Notes: generated by a model not told the origin, from the sequence alone. 64,000 nucleotides of DNA from Stutzerimonas stutzeri (GCF_024448985.1 NZ_JAMOII010000001.1:434001-498000); one strand, 5' to 3'; positions 36,479 through 46,608 are shown, counted from the stretch's first letter. A program made the numbers and translations.

Positions 36479-37876
36479 ATGTCCAGCGATTCGCTGCATA
36501 CCGGGCCGCTTCAGCGCGGCCTAAAAAACCGGCACATCCAGCTCATCGCGCTTGGCGGCGCTATCGGCACGGGGCTTTTTCTGGGTTCGGCAGGCGTGCT
36601 TCGCAGTGCCGGTCCGTCGATGATTCTCGGCTACGCCATCGCTGGATTGATCGCCTTTCTGATCATGCGGCAGCTGGGCGAAATGATCGTCGAGGAGCCG
36701 GTCGCCGGGTCCTTCAGCCACTTTGCGCATAAGTATTGGGCACCCTACGCAGGCTTTCTTTCGGGCTGGAATTACTGGGTGCTCTATGTGCTGGTGGGGA
36801 TGGCTGAGCTAACCGCGGTCGGTAAGTACGTGCAGTTCTGGTGGCCGGAAGTGCCGACCTGGGCCACGGCGGCGGCATTCTTCGTGCTGATCAACCTTAT
36901 CAACCTGGTGAACGTGAAGGCCTTCGGTGAAACCGAGTTCTGGTTCGCGATCATCAAAGTCGGCGCCATCGTCGGCATGATTGCGCTGGGCCTCTATCTG
37001 TTGCTGAGCGGCAAAGGCGGCGAGCAGGCCAGCTTCAGCAACCTGTGGAGCCATGGCGGATTCTTTCCCAACGGCATCAGCGGCATGGTCATGGCGCTGG
37101 CGATCATCATGTTTTCCTTCGGCGGGCTTGAACTGGTCGGGATCACCGCTGCTGAAGCCTCGGATCCGAAAACCGTCATTCCCAAGGCCATCAATCAGGT
37201 TGTTTACCGCATCCTGATTTTCTACATCGGAGCGCTGAGTGTGCTGCTGGCGCTGTATCCCTGGGACAGCCTGCTAGAAACGCTGGGGGCCGCTGGCGAT
37301 CCTTACAGCGGTAGCCCCTTCGTGCAGATCTTCTCGCTGATAGGTAGCGATACCGCCGCACATGTTCTCAATTTCGTGGTGCTGACAGCGGCGCTTTCGG
37401 TCTACAACAGCGGCGTCTACTGCAACAGCCGGATGCTTTATGGCCTGGCCGAGCAGGGCGATGCGCCCAAAGTGTTGATGACGGTGAATCGTCGTGGGGT
37501 GCCGGTGCTGGCGATCGCCTTCTCGGCGGCAGTGACCATGCTCTGCGTGTTGGTGAACTACTTGCTTCCCCAGAATGCGCTCGAACTGTTGATGTCGCTT
37601 GTGGTTGCGGCGCTGCTGATCAACTGGGCGATGATCAGTCTTGCCCATCTGAAATTCCGCAAGGCGATGACGGAGCAGGGCGTTCAGCCTTCGTTCAGGG
37701 CGTTCTGGTACCCGTTCAGCAACTACCTTTGTCTGGCGTTCGTCGCTCTGATCGCAGTCATCATGCTCTCGATGCCGGGGCTCCGTACGTCGATTATCGC
37801 CATTCCATTCTGGGCGCTATTCATCTGGGTCTGCTTTCAGCTTCGGCTTGTCAGTCGGCGCGCCAGGCATGGCTGA
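36479..37876 (+). CDS. Amino acid permease (AroP/ProY-like, AAT family)
   Basis: The 465-residue transporter has 12 hydrophobic segments and the family opening LKNRHIQLIALGGAIGTGLFL. VEEPVAGSFSHFAHKYW and FGGLELVGITAAEASDPKTVIPKA are conserved substrate and cation-coupling stretches. It brings an amino acid in with H+. The exact substrate (aromatic, proline or other) is not readable. AAGGTGAC precedes the start. It is a single gene with a converging terminator after it. Confidence 0.88.
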   Translation: MSSDSLHTGPLQRGLKNRHIQLIALGGAIGTGLFLGSAGVLRSAGPSMILGYAIAGLIAFLIMRQLGEMIVEEPVAGSFSHFAHKYWAPYAGFLSGWNYWVLYVLVGMAELTAVGKYVQFWWPEVPTWATAAAFFVLINLINLVNVKAFGETEFWFAIIKVGAIVGMIALGLYLLLSGKGGEQASFSNLWSHGGFFPNGISGMVMALAIIMFSFGGLELVGITAAEASDPKTVIPKAINQVVYRILIFYIGALSVLLALYPWDSLLETLGAAGDPYSGSPFVQIFSLIGSDTAAHVLNFVVLTAALSVYNSGVYCNSRMLYGLAEQGDAPKVLMTVNRRGVPVLAIAFSAAVTMLCVLVNYLLPQNALELLMSLVVAALLINWAMISLAHLKFRKAMTEQGVQPSFRAFWYPFSNYLCLAFVALIAVIMLSMPGLRTSIIAIPFWALFIWVCFQLRLVSRRARHG

Positions 37877-37899
37877 AGAAAGCCGTTCAGCTGACTATG

Positions 37900-37933
37900 C
37901 AAAAAAAACCCGGCCTCAAAAGGAGCCGGGTCA
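37900..37933 (-). terminator. Terminator of the class V aminotransferase gene
   Basis: Read on the minus strand, CCCGGC and GCCGGG pair around a 10-base loop and are followed by eight T residues. It lies about 170 bp past the minus-strand gene and may also slow plus-strand transcription from the permease gene. Confidence 0.75.
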
Positions 37934-38099
37934 AGACCATTAGGAGTATGAGGTCACGTTCCTCGCTCCCTCAGCTGGCCGAGCATTGGGGGATTGCGCG
38001 GCCAGTGCTTGAAGTATTGGCCCTGATCGGCAACTTTGCAGGCGCGATTGATACCGTTCTTAAACGGATTTGGAATAGCTGCCTGTACCTTGATTGCGC

Positions 38100-39233
38100 T
38101 CACTTTGCGAGCAGGCCACGAATCACTGCCAGCGACTGCTCGATGACCTCCGGGCGCGTGTAGAAGTGTGGCGAAAGCCGTATCCCTCCGCCACGAAGCG
38201 CACAGACGATCTGCTCCGTCTTTAGGCGTTCGAACAACGCTTGATTGCCCCAACCATCGATTCTGAACGTCATGATGCCGGCGCGCCTTGCCGGATCGGC
38301 AGGACTCAGCAGCTCGATGCCAGGCATGGCCGAGAGCTCGTGCTGCAAATGGTCGATGCGTTCTGCTAGCGCCAAGCCCACTTCGTTCATACCGACTTCT
38401 TCGAGCAGGGACAGGCTGGCGTCCAGCGCCATGGCCCCCAGCAGGTTCGGGCTGCCGCATTCGAAGCGACGTGCGCTGCGGGCTGGCTGCCAATCGTTGC
38501 GCTCGTAGTCGCCAGCGTGTTCGAGCATGTGCCAGCCGTATTCATGAAGTTTCAGCTTGGCGCGCAGATCGCTGCGGCAGTAAAAGACGCCGAGCCCCTC
38601 GGGACCCAGAAGCCATTTGTGGCCATCGGCCATGGCGAAAGCGCAACGGTATTGCTGAACGTCGAACGGTAGGGCACCCAACTGTTGGATCGCATCGATA
38701 CAGAACAGGACCCCGCGTTGCTCGCAGCCTTCGCCAAGGCGCGGCAAGTCAAGCCGCAATCCGCTGGCGTACTGCACGGCACTGATCGCCATCAGGCGCA
38801 CCTTCGGACCGCAGGCGGCCAACAGGTCAGCCTCTGGATCGTCGCCCTTCAGGTTTACCTGGAGCACTTCGACACCCTGAGGTTTCAATGCCTCCCAGAC
38901 CACGCGGTTGGATGGGAACTCTTCGTCACTGATAACGATCTGGTCGCCTGCCTTCCAGTCCAGACCGAATGCCACGAATGAAAGCGCCTCGGACGTGTTC
39001 TTGACCAACGCGATATCAGCCGATGACGGAGCGTTGAGCAACCTGGCCAGACGACCGCGCAGGCTGGTTTCGACCGCAAGCCATTGCGGATAGTCGCGCG
39101 CGCCCAGCGTTATGTTTTGTTGGGCGAAGGCGGTTACTGCATCGGCGGCTCGGCGTGGCCAGGGTGCGACAGCTGCATGATTCAGGTACCGCAAGCCTTC
39201 GATCTGAGGAAATTCGTCACTCAATGTGCTCAT
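38100..39233 (-). CDS. Class V aminotransferase / cysteine desulfurase-like protein
   Basis: The 377-residue PLP protein starts LSDEFPQIEGLRYLNHAAVAPWP. KNTSEALSFVAFGLDW fits the cofactor loop, FCIDAIQQLGALPFDV holds the PLP Asp, and MADGHKWLLGPEGLGVFY holds the Schiff-base Lys after His. There is no mobile Cys loop like that of IscS, so transfer of sulfur is uncertain; kynureninase- or isopenicillin-epimerase-like enzymes are alternatives. The ATG at 39233 is preferred, but an in-frame ATG at 39269 is possible. It is divergent from a TetR regulator that may control it. Confidence 0.83.
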   Translation of the reverse strand: MSTLSDEFPQIEGLRYLNHAAVAPWPRRAADAVTAFAQQNITLGARDYPQWLAVETSLRGRLARLLNAPSSADIALVKNTSEALSFVAFGLDWKAGDQIVISDEEFPSNRVVWEALKPQGVEVLQVNLKGDDPEADLLAACGPKVRLMAISAVQYASGLRLDLPRLGEGCEQRGVLFCIDAIQQLGALPFDVQQYRCAFAMADGHKWLLGPEGLGVFYCRSDLRAKLKLHEYGWHMLEHAGDYERNDWQPARSARRFECGSPNLLGAMALDASLSLLEEVGMNEVGLALAERIDHLQHELSAMPGIELLSPADPARRAGIMTFRIDGWGNQALFERLKTEQIVCALRGGGIRLSPHFYTRPEVIEQSLAVIRGLLAK

Positions 39234-39303
39234 GGGAATGTTCCGTGCATTTTCTGACTGGATAGGCATAATCGTCTTCTTCTACTCTGAGCGGCAGCTT
39301 CTT

Positions 39304-39924
39304 ATGCAAACTGAACCCCGGAAGGTCCGCGAATTCCGCCGTCGCGAGCAAGAGATTCTCGATACTGCGCTCCAGCTGTTCTTGGAGCAGGGAGAGGACA
39401 GCGTTACCGTCGAGATGATCGCCGACATGGTTGGCATCGGCAAAGGCACCATCTACAAGCATTTCAAATCCAAGGCCGAGATTTACCTGCGGCTTATGCT
39501 CGATTATGAGCGGGATCTGAATGAGCTTCTGCATGCGCCCAACCTGGATCAGGACAAAGAGGCGCTGTCGCGTGCCTATTTCGAGTTCCGCATGGGTGAT
39601 CCGCAGCGTTATCGCTTGTTCGACCGCCTCGAGGAGAAAGTCGTCAAGGGTAATCAGGTTCCGGATATGGTCGAGGAGCTCCATCGCATTCGCGCCTCCA
39701 ACTTCGAGCATCTGACCCAGCTGATCAAGGGGCGCATTTCCGAAGGCAAGCTGGAAGATGTGCCTCCTTATTTTCACTATTGCGCCGCCTGGGCGTTGGT
39801 GCATGGTGCGGTAGCGCTTTATCACTCGCCGTTCTGGAGCAATGTGCTGGAAGATCAGGAAGGTTTCTTCCAGTTCCTAATGGATATTGGTGTGCGTATG
39901 GGTAATAAGCGCAAGCGCGATTAG
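39304..39924 (+). CDS. TetR family transcriptional regulator
   Basis: The 206-residue protein has a TetR DNA-binding domain at about 12-58 (RREQEILDTALQLFLEQG, then MVGIGKGTIYKHFKSKAEI). The ligand-binding domain is DPQRYRLFDRLEEKVV onwards and resembles a regulator near pilZ in P. aeruginosa. The ATG at 39304 is used, because the 26 extra codons upstream read through the probable promoter. The 70 bp between it and the divergent aminotransferase gene must hold both promoters and probably its operator. Confidence 0.86.
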   Translation: MQTEPRKVREFRRREQEILDTALQLFLEQGEDSVTVEMIADMVGIGKGTIYKHFKSKAEIYLRLMLDYERDLNELLHAPNLDQDKEALSRAYFEFRMGDPQRYRLFDRLEEKVVKGNQVPDMVEELHRIRASNFEHLTQLIKGRISEGKLEDVPPYFHYCAAWALVHGAVALYHSPFWSNVLEDQEGFFQFLMDIGVRMGNKRKRD

Positions 39925-40088
39925 CCCACCGCGTCAGGTGAAAAGGCGGCCGGGCAAACAGAGCTGTAACCCGTTGAGCGCATCCCCATCCGCGATATCA
40001 AGTCGGTCGTTCCGGTTGAGGTGCGCTCTCCGAATGGCAGGCTTGCAACAAGCCTCTATCCCAACGACCGCAATCTAAACGCGGCGCG

Positions 40089-41157
40089 CTATTCGAGTGA
40101 AACCAGATATTCGACCAGCGTTCTAGCGCACGCTTCCATGCTCTCTTGCAAGATGACCTCGTAGCCGTGCGTGTTCTCGGTTGGAATCGCCAGGCAAGCG
40201 GCGCGGGGTGAGGATCCCGAACCGAGCACGGCACTGGCATCCGACGCGAACCCGGGCATTAAGGCAGGCTGTGGACAGTAACCGCAGCGTTCAGCCGCTT
40301 TAAGCAGGCCATCCGATACCTGCTTGGAGTAGTAGCCCTTCTCATCACCGGTCAGCACGATGGGGTCGAGCGCCAGGCGCGTATCGTACTCGGCGGCTAT
40401 CGGCCCAACCTCAAGCGCGATGCACACCGAGCCAGGCAAGGTCCGGGCCGCATACTGCGCCCCGGAGTTGGTTTCTTCTTCATTGGTCGTCAGGACAATT
40501 AGCACGTCGCCGCGCAACTCATCTCGTCGCTCTGCCAGGCGTCTGGCGGCTACGAGCGCCGCAACGACAGGCGCTTGATCATCGAGGAAGTGAGCTGCAA
40601 CGCAATCTCGTATTAGGAATGGCTTGCGCCAATGCTGGCTCAGTACCACCCGCGTGCCGGCGCGCACGCCCAGCTCGCCGAGTTCCGCCTTGCTGTAACG
40701 GGTAATCACATGCACGTCGGACCATTGCACGTCACCCTTGAGCACGTGCATCGACTGGCTCGATTCGCTCGTCCCGTGCATGGTGCCGAAGGACAGTGCG
40801 CCGGCAACCGTTTGTGTGTCTGCAAGAATATCCACCGGGCACATACCGAAGTTGACTGGAAACGCCCCGCCCAGCGCCACAACTCTCAAGCGACCGTCAG
40901 CGTCTATGCGTTTGACGACCATCGCAATCATCATCCTGATGCGCCATCACGCGCGTTGAAAGGCGCTCCGCTTCATCATGCTGAACGCCGACAGCCTTGA
41001 TGCGGCCGATGAGGTTTGCTGCCGGATCCTGCCAGACCTCGTCGCAGCATTGTTCCAATTCGCGCCGGCAGATTTCCCTGACTTCTTCCTCCTGGCCTGC
41101 GGGGCCACGCGCAAGCAAGAGCTCCTCAAGCAGGGCCAGTTGTTCTTGATTGGTCAT
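40089..41157 (-). pseudogene. M42 family peptidase interrupted by a frameshift
   Basis: Two minus-strand frames together make one M42 metallopeptidase (of the group annotated with the NAGGN osmoprotectant system). The first, from the ATG 41157 with GGGAGG upstream, runs to RVMAHQD and then leaves the family pattern. The second picks it up as IAMVVKRIDADGRLRVVALGG and continues to VEYLVSLE. The family reads HQDEIAM here, but the DNA has GATGATGATTGCG, one base more than GATGAGATTGCG. The break near 40930 falls in the first metal-site motif, so no active enzyme is expected unless it is a sequencing error or the ribosome shifts. No ngg/asnO genes are near. Confidence 0.8.
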
Positions 41158-41636
41158 TAAGCCTCCCGATCCGTTTCGTCAGGCTTATGACTCGATCATT
41201 CGCCAGCCGTGCGATGGACTCGCCGCGCGCGGTTGATCGAGCCGCTTAACCCCATTGCAGTCTTTAAGCAATGGAACAGGTTACCGGGACGACCGCTGCG
41301 ACTTTGACTCGACCGCAGCCGGCGTACTTGACTACGCTTGTTGCAGTTTCCCGGTGGGGCGCGGCTGTCGTCAGAACGACGTATAGCAAGCGCTCTTCGT
41401 TGAACTCGGGTTTTATAGTTGTTGCAATGCATTCGTTGTTTCGCTGCGGATATCGTCCGCCATCGAGCGCCAAGGGAGCATTTTCGACCGGGCAAGGCGA
41501 TACTGTCGGCGCAAACCACAGCACCATGGCAAATCCGCTGCGCTATGCGTGGCGGGGTTGCCTTAGCTCTTGGTGGAACTGGCTCGTTTGCTGCATCGCT
41601 TTGCTATCCGCCGGTTTCCCGTCAGAGGCAGCAACG
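41158..41636. other. Intergenic region between the M42 and DUF4823 genes
   Basis: No convincing gene. CCATTGC-N9-GCAATGG forms a hairpin at 41252-41274. A weak promoter candidate TTGAAC-N17-TGCAAT starts near 41399. The plus frame that joins the DUF4823 gene is open from 41271 but lacks family sequence and a ribosome site. Confidence 0.4.
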
Positions 41637-42242
41637 ATGATGAAAATGTGGAGCCTTATCGCAGCCGTGTTCATATTGAGCGGATGCATGAAGGTCAGCG
41701 ACATGGCCGAAGGTACTCGCTATCAACTGCGAGACGCAGGCATTCTCGATCACAGTAAAACGGTGAGGTCGGCATCTTGGCGTCTGCAGCCCGATTCGTT
41801 CATCTATATCGCTCAAGGACACTTCGTCCCGCCGGGCGATGCCTATCCACGGCCGAATGTGGTGGCCGAGGAAGCGTTCAAGGGCTTCGTCGAGTATTTC
41901 CCGCTTGTCCGTCGTGCCCCTGAACCTGCCGGGTTGGAAGAAGCGTTGAACCAGGCGGCCGCCGCAGGTGCCCATTACTTGCTATACACACGTTTTGCTG
42001 CTGCAGACGACCGCATCGGTAGTTTTGATGAGTTCAACGATCAGCGCGCTCTGGATCGTCTGGGTGTGGACACCAGCGTGATTCAGCTGATGCTCATCGA
42101 GACCGGCACTAGATACCTGGTCGATACGGCGCGTATTCGAAGTCGTGGCGGATTGTTGAACATTTATGACGCGACGCCACAGGTGCTGTTGGGGCCGCCT
42201 TTGCGCGACTATGCCCGGCGCCTGACAGGCCTTAGTCGCTGA
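41637..42242 (+). CDS. DUF4823 lipoprotein
   Basis: The 201-residue protein starts [17 protein letters not shown], a lipoprotein signal with Cys17 as the lipid-modified residue, preceded by AGAGG. The mature part reads [21 protein letters not shown] and resembles the DUF4823 family of outer-membrane-associated proteins. It is followed closely (10 bp) by the DUF1285 gene, the usual Pseudomonas order beside ETF-QO. Function is not known. Confidence 0.85.
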   Translation: MMKMWSLIAAVFILSGCMKVSDMAEGTRYQLRDAGILDHSKTVRSASWRLQPDSFIYIAQGHFVPPGDAYPRPNVVAEEAFKGFVEYFPLVRRAPEPAGLEEALNQAAAAGAHYLLYTRFAAADDRIGSFDEFNDQRALDRLGVDTSVIQLMLIETGTRYLVDTARIRSRGGLLNIYDATPQVLLGPPLRDYARRLTGLSR

Positions 42243-42252
42243 GGAGTCGCTT

Positions 42253-42819
42253 ATGAGCAATTCTGGGAAAGCTGCGGATCTGCTGGGCCAGATTCCGAAG
42301 GCCGAGAACAAGGGCCTGCCGCCGGTGCACCTGTGGAACCCGCCGTTCTGTGGCGACCTGGACATGCGAATAGCCCGTGACGGCAGCTGGTTCTACATGG
42401 GCACGCCGATCGGCAGGCCCGCGATGGTACGGCTGTTTTCCACAGTCATCCGGCGCGACGGCGATGATTACTTTCTGGTGACGCCGGTAGAAAAGGTTGG
42501 CATCAAGGTGGACGATGCGCCTTTCGTGGCGGTTGGGCTGGAAGTGGAGGGGAGTGGCGAGGCGCAGGTGCTTCGCTTCGTCACCAATGTCGGCGATGAA
42601 GCCGAAGCTGGGCCGGAGCATCCCATGCGCGTCGAACTTGACCCAGCGAGTCAAGAGCCGGCGCCTTATGTGCATGTGCGCGCCAATCTCGAAGCGCTGA
42701 TTCATCGCAACGTCTTCTACCAGCTGGTGGAGCTGGCTGTGCAGCAAGAGATCGATGGTGCCGGTTGGCTGGGTGTCTGGAGTAGAGGTCAATTTTTCCC
42801 GATTGGTCGCGCAGAATAG
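42253..42819 (+). CDS. DUF1285 protein
   Basis: The 188-residue cytoplasmic protein has the DUF1285 pattern [20 protein letters not shown] and [19 protein letters not shown], ending [15 protein letters not shown]. The family has a duplicated small beta-barrel fold and no proven role. GAGG precedes the ATG. It is paired with the DUF4823 gene and converges on ETF-QO. Confidence 0.92.
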   Translation: MSNSGKAADLLGQIPKAENKGLPPVHLWNPPFCGDLDMRIARDGSWFYMGTPIGRPAMVRLFSTVIRRDGDDYFLVTPVEKVGIKVDDAPFVAVGLEVEGSGEAQVLRFVTNVGDEAEAGPEHPMRVELDPASQEPAPYVHVRANLEALIHRNVFYQLVELAVQQEIDGAGWLGVWSRGQFFPIGRAE

Positions 42820-42870
42820 TCAACGCGATCCTTAGGATTCACGCTTCGATCAGGCGAAGCAGCAGATACG

Positions 42871-42903
42871 AAAAAGGCTCCCGCGGGAGCCTTTCTTGTT
42901 TTT
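42871..42903. terminator. Bidirectional terminator between DUF1285 and ETF-QO genes
   Basis: AAAAAGGCTCC-CGC-GGGAGCCTTT with an A run on one side and T-rich sequence on the other, so it can end both converging transcripts. Confidence 0.88.
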
Positions 42904-44557
42904 ACATGTTGGGGTAGTTGGGCCCCCCGGTCCCTTCCGGCGCTACCCAGGTAATGTTCTGAGCAGGATCCTTGATGTCGCAGGTCTTGCAGTGCACGCA
43001 GTTCTGCGCATTGATCTGGAAGCGCTTGCTGCCATCGTCGTTGGCCACCACTTCATATACGCCTGCCGGGCAGTAGCGCTGCGCCGGTTCGTCGTACAGC
43101 GGCAGGTTCTTCTCGATCGGAATGCTCGGGTCGGTCAGCTTGAGGTGAACCGGCTGCTCCTCTTCATGGTTGGTGTTGGAGAGGAACACCGAGCTGAGCT
43201 TGTCAAAGCTGAGTTTGCCGTCTGGCTTGGGGTATTCGATCTTCTTCGATTCTGCTGCGGTCTTCAGGCATGCGTAATCCGGCTTGGTGTCATGCAGCGT
43301 GAACGGAATCTTGCCGCTGAAGATGTTCTGGTCGATGAAGTTGAACGCGCCGCCCTTGACTGCGCCCCACTTGTGAATCGCGGCGCCGAAGTTGCGGCTG
43401 GCGTACAGCTCCTGGTAGAGCCAGCTGGCCTTGAAGCCTTCTTCGTAGCCGGTCAGCTCGTCACCACCCTCGCGACCCGCGAACAAGGCGTCAGCTACCG
43501 CTTCTGCGGCCAGCATGCCGGACTTCATTGCGGTGTGGCTGCCCTTGATCTTGGCGAAGTTCAGTGTGCCGGCGTCGCAGCCGATCAGCGCGCCGCCGTT
43601 GAAGACCATCTTCGGCAAGCTGTTGATGCCGCCCTTGGCGATGGCGCGCGCACCATAGGAAACGCGTTTGCCGCCTTCGAGATACTGTTTGATGACCGGA
43701 TGGTGCTTGTAGCGCTGAAATTCATCGAACGGGGAAAGGAATGGGTTGCTGTACGACAGGTCGACGATTAGGCCGACCACCACCTGGTTGTTTTCCAGGT
43801 GATAGAGGAAGGAGCCGCCAGTGTTCTCGTCGTCGAGCGGCCACCCTGCGGTATGCACGACCAGGCCCTGTTCGTGCTTGGCCGGGTCGATGTCCCACAG
43901 CTCCTTGATGCCGATTCCGTAATGTTGCGGATCGACATTGGCATTGAGCTGGAAACGATTGATCAGCTGTTTGCCGATGTGACCGCGGCAGCCTTCGGCA
44001 AACAGCGTGTATTTCGCGCGCAGTTCCATGCCGGGTGTATACATGCCTTCCTTCGGGTTGCCTTCACGGTCCACGCCGAGGTCACCGGTAAGAATGCCGC
44101 GAACCACGCCCTGTTCGTCGATGAGTGCTTCCTGGGCGGCAAAGCCTGGGTAGATTTCGACACCCAGATTCTCTGCCTGCTGGGCCAGCCAGCGGCAAAG
44201 GTTGCCGAGCGAAATGATGTAGTTGCCCTCGTTATGCATGGTCTTGGGGACCAATGCATTGGGCAGCTTGCGAGCCGCTTCGGCGCTCTTGAGCAGATAG
44301 ATATCGTCGCGCTTGACCGGGGTGTTGAGCGGCGCTTCGAGTTCTTTCCAGTTAGGGAACAGTTCATTCAGTGCGCGCGGTTCGAACACGGCGCCAGACA
44401 GAATGTGGGCGCCTACTTCGGAACCCTTCTCGACGACGCAAACGCTGATTTCCTTTCCGGCATCAGCGGCTCGTTGTTTCAGTCGGCAGGCAGCGGACAG
44501 GCCCGCGGGGCCGGCACCGACGATGACTACGTCGAATTCCATGTATTCGCGTTCCAT
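42902..44557 (-). CDS. Electron transfer flavoprotein-ubiquinone oxidoreductase
   Basis: The 551-residue enzyme passes electrons from reduced ETF to ubiquinone at the inner membrane. FAD binding is shown by VVIVGAGPAGLSAACRLK at about 9-26, and the C-terminal 4Fe-4S cluster by CPAGVYEV plus NCVHCKTCDIKDP. Length is normal. AGGAGA precedes the ATG. It is divergent from etfB-etfA, its electron donors; the shared promoter region has a PsrA-type operator, which ties the unit to fatty-acid control. Confidence 0.96.
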   Translation of the reverse strand: MEREYMEFDVVIVGAGPAGLSAACRLKQRAADAGKEISVCVVEKGSEVGAHILSGAVFEPRALNELFPNWKELEAPLNTPVKRDDIYLLKSAEAARKLPNALVPKTMHNEGNYIISLGNLCRWLAQQAENLGVEIYPGFAAQEALIDEQGVVRGILTGDLGVDREGNPKEGMYTPGMELRAKYTLFAEGCRGHIGKQLINRFQLNANVDPQHYGIGIKELWDIDPAKHEQGLVVHTAGWPLDDENTGGSFLYHLENNQVVVGLIVDLSYSNPFLSPFDEFQRYKHHPVIKQYLEGGKRVSYGARAIAKGGINSLPKMVFNGGALIGCDAGTLNFAKIKGSHTAMKSGMLAAEAVADALFAGREGGDELTGYEEGFKASWLYQELYASRNFGAAIHKWGAVKGGAFNFIDQNIFSGKIPFTLHDTKPDYACLKTAAESKKIEYPKPDGKLSFDKLSSVFLSNTNHEEEQPVHLKLTDPSIPIEKNLPLYDEPAQRYCPAGVYEVVANDDGSKRFQINAQNCVHCKTCDIKDPAQNITWVAPEGTGGPNYPNM

Positions 44558-44635
44558 TGGCTATCTCCTACTCAAGGCTTGATTGTTCTATAGATGGAGG
44601 GCTGGATCGTGTCCCTGATCAAGCCGAGCTGGCGC

Positions 44636-44664
44636 ATTATATATAGCCGCCGTAAAGGGTCCAA
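44636..44664 (-). promoter_or_regulatory. Promoter of the ETF-QO gene
   Basis: On the minus strand TTGGAC (44664-44659), 17-bp spacer, TATAAT (44641-44636): a near-perfect sigma-70 promoter. The PsrA-like box lies just upstream of the -35. Confidence 0.8.
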
Positions 44665-44666
44665 TA

Positions 44667-44680
44667 CAAACGTTTGTTTG
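44667..44680. promoter_or_regulatory. PsrA-like operator
   Basis: CAAAC-GTTT-GTTTG fits the PsrA consensus (G/CAAAC-N2-4-GTTTG/C). PsrA is a TetR-type repressor released by long-chain fatty acids and has been reported to bind upstream of the etf genes in P. aeruginosa. The box overlaps the candidate etfB -35 by 3 bp and flanks the ETF-QO promoter. Confidence 0.75.
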
Positions 44681-44705
44681 AATTTTTCCCGAGCCTGTTT
44701 AGTAT
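44678..44705 (+). promoter_or_regulatory. Candidate promoter of etfB-etfA
   Basis: TTGAAT (44678-44683), 16-bp spacer, TAGTAT (44700-44705). Moderate match; its -35 is inside the PsrA box, which would allow direct repression. Confidence 0.5.
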
Positions 44706-44884
44706 GGCGAAACTGAGGTTTATAGCTGGGTATATGCGTTATTGACCCCGGCTGTTGCCTGCAGTCAAGATACGGGCAGTTTGCGCTCGCCGAACAGTCC
44801 GATGGCCGATCGATGGCCCGGATCTCGAGCACGGCTCGGTTCGCCTCGGCGAAATTCTATTCACCGGAGAGTAACGAGGAATCC

Positions 44885-45634
44885 ATGAAGATTCTTGTAG
44901 CTGTCAAACGAGTGGTCGATTACAACGTCAAGGTTCGCGTCAAGGCGGACAACTCCGGCGTCGACCTCGCCAACGTCAAGATGTCGATGAACCCCTTCTG
45001 CGAAATCGCCGTGGAAGAAGCCGTGCGCCTGAAAGAAAAGGGCGTGGCGAGCGAAATCGTCGTGGTTTCCATTGGTCCGACCGCTGCCCAGGAGCAGCTG
45101 CGCACCGCACTGGCACTGGGTGCCGATCGCGCTGTGCTGGTCGAGTCGACCGAAGAACTCAACTCCCTGGCCGTGGCCAAGCTGCTGAAAGCCGTCGTCG
45201 ACAAGGAACAGCCGCAGCTGGTCATCCTTGGCAAGCAGGCTATCGACAGCGACAACAACCAGACCGGCCAGATGCTCGGCGCGCTGACGGGCTACGCCCA
45301 GGGCACCTTCGCCTCTAAGGTCGAAGTGGAAGGCGACAAGGTCAAGGTCGAGCGCGAAATCGATGGCGGCGCACAGACCGTTGCGCTGAACCTGCCGGCG
45401 ATCGTCACCACCGACCTTCGCCTGAACGAGCCGCGCTACGCGTCGCTGCCGAACATCATGAAGGCCAAGAAGAAGCCGTTGGAAGTTCTGACTCCAGACG
45501 CGCTGGGTGTCGCTACCACCTCCACCGTGAAAACCCTGAAAGTCGAAGCGCCAGCTGCTCGTAGCGCGGGCATCAAGGTCAAGTCCGTGGCTGAACTGGT
45601 CGAGAAACTGAAGAACGAGGCGAAGGTAATCTAA
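44885..45634 (+). CDS. etfB: Electron transfer flavoprotein beta subunit
   Basis: The 249-residue protein starts [20 protein letters not shown] and contains [16 protein letters not shown] and [25 protein letters not shown], the ETF-beta signature. It binds AMP and docks acyl-CoA dehydrogenases. The start ATG 44885 has GAGG upstream. etfA follows directly at the stop codon. Confidence 0.97.
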   Translation: MKILVAVKRVVDYNVKVRVKADNSGVDLANVKMSMNPFCEIAVEEAVRLKEKGVASEIVVVSIGPTAAQEQLRTALALGADRAVLVESTEELNSLAVAKLLKAVVDKEQPQLVILGKQAIDSDNNQTGQMLGALTGYAQGTFASKVEVEGDKVKVEREIDGGAQTVALNLPAIVTTDLRLNEPRYASLPNIMKAKKKPLEVLTPDALGVATTSTVKTLKVEAPAARSAGIKVKSVAELVEKLKNEAKVI

Positions 45635-46564
45635 ATGACTATCCTGGTTATCGCTGAACACAACAACGCCGTTCTGGCTGCCGCGACCCTCAACACCGTT
45701 GCTGCTGCGAAAGCCATCGGTGGCGACATTCACGTACTGGTCGCGGGCTCAGGCTGTGGCGCCATCGGCGAAGCAGCTGCCAAAATCGAAGGCGTATCCA
45801 AGGTACTGGTCGCCGACGATGCGGCCTACGCCAATCAGCTGCCGGAAAACGTCGCGCCGCTGATCGCCGGTCTGGCAACCAATTACAGCCACGTCCTGGC
45901 TGCCGCCACCACCAACGGCAAGAACTTCCTGCCGCGTGTGGCCGCCCAGCTGGACGTCGATCAGATCTCGGAGATCATTGCCGTCGAGAGCGCCGATACC
46001 TTCAAGCGCCCGATCTATGCCGGTAACGCGATCGCCACCGTCCAGTCCAGCGCGCCGATCAAGGTGATCACCGTGCGTGCCACCGGTTTCGATCCGGTCA
46101 ATGCCGAAGGTGGCTCCGCTGCCATCGAGCAGGTATCCGGCACTGGCGACAAGGGCATCTCCGCATTCGTGGGTGAAGAGCTGGCCAAGTCCGACCGTCC
46201 CGAGCTGACCGCCGCCAAGATCGTCGTTTCCGGCGGTCGCGGCATGGGCAACGGCGACAACTTCAAGCACCTGTACTCGCTGGCCGACAAGCTCGGCGCT
46301 GCCGTTGGCGCTTCGCGCGCAGCGGTCGATGCGGGTTTCGTGCCGAACGACATGCAGGTCGGCCAGACCGGCAAGATCGTCGCGCCGCAGCTGTACATCG
46401 CCGTGGGTATCTCCGGTGCCATTCAGCACCTGGCCGGTATGAAGGACTCCAAGGTGATCGTCGCGATCAACAAAGACGAAGAAGCGCCAATCTTCCAGGT
46501 CGCCGATTACGGCCTGGTGGGTGACTTGTTCGAGATCGTGCCGGAGCTCGAGCAGCTCGTTTAA
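45635..46564 (+). CDS. etfA: Electron transfer flavoprotein alpha subunit
   Basis: The 309-residue FAD-binding subunit has the C-terminal signature [14 protein letters not shown] through [20 protein letters not shown], then [11 protein letters not shown]. It pairs with EtfB to carry electrons from beta-oxidation and amino-acid breakdown to ETF-QO. The ATG follows the etfB stop immediately, with AAGGT inside etfB. Confidence 0.97.
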   Translation: MTILVIAEHNNAVLAAATLNTVAAAKAIGGDIHVLVAGSGCGAIGEAAAKIEGVSKVLVADDAAYANQLPENVAPLIAGLATNYSHVLAAATTNGKNFLPRVAAQLDVDQISEIIAVESADTFKRPIYAGNAIATVQSSAPIKVITVRATGFDPVNAEGGSAAIEQVSGTGDKGISAFVGEELAKSDRPELTAAKIVVSGGRGMGNGDNFKHLYSLADKLGAAVGASRAAVDAGFVPNDMQVGQTGKIVAPQLYIAVGISGAIQHLAGMKDSKVIVAINKDEEAPIFQVADYGLVGDLFEIVPELEQLV

Positions 46565-46575
46565 TCGAGCCGCCT

Positions 46576-46608
46576 CAAAAAAACCCGCTCTCGCAGCGGG
46601 TTTTTTGT
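46576..46608 (+). terminator. Terminator after etfA
   Basis: AAACCCGCT-CTCGC-AGCGGGTTTTTT, a GC-rich hairpin followed by T residues. Confidence 0.93.

Noticed and set aside
41271-41636. N-terminal extension of the DUF4823 lipoprotein
   Set aside because: The extension would bury the lipoprotein signal and has no start signal or family sequence.
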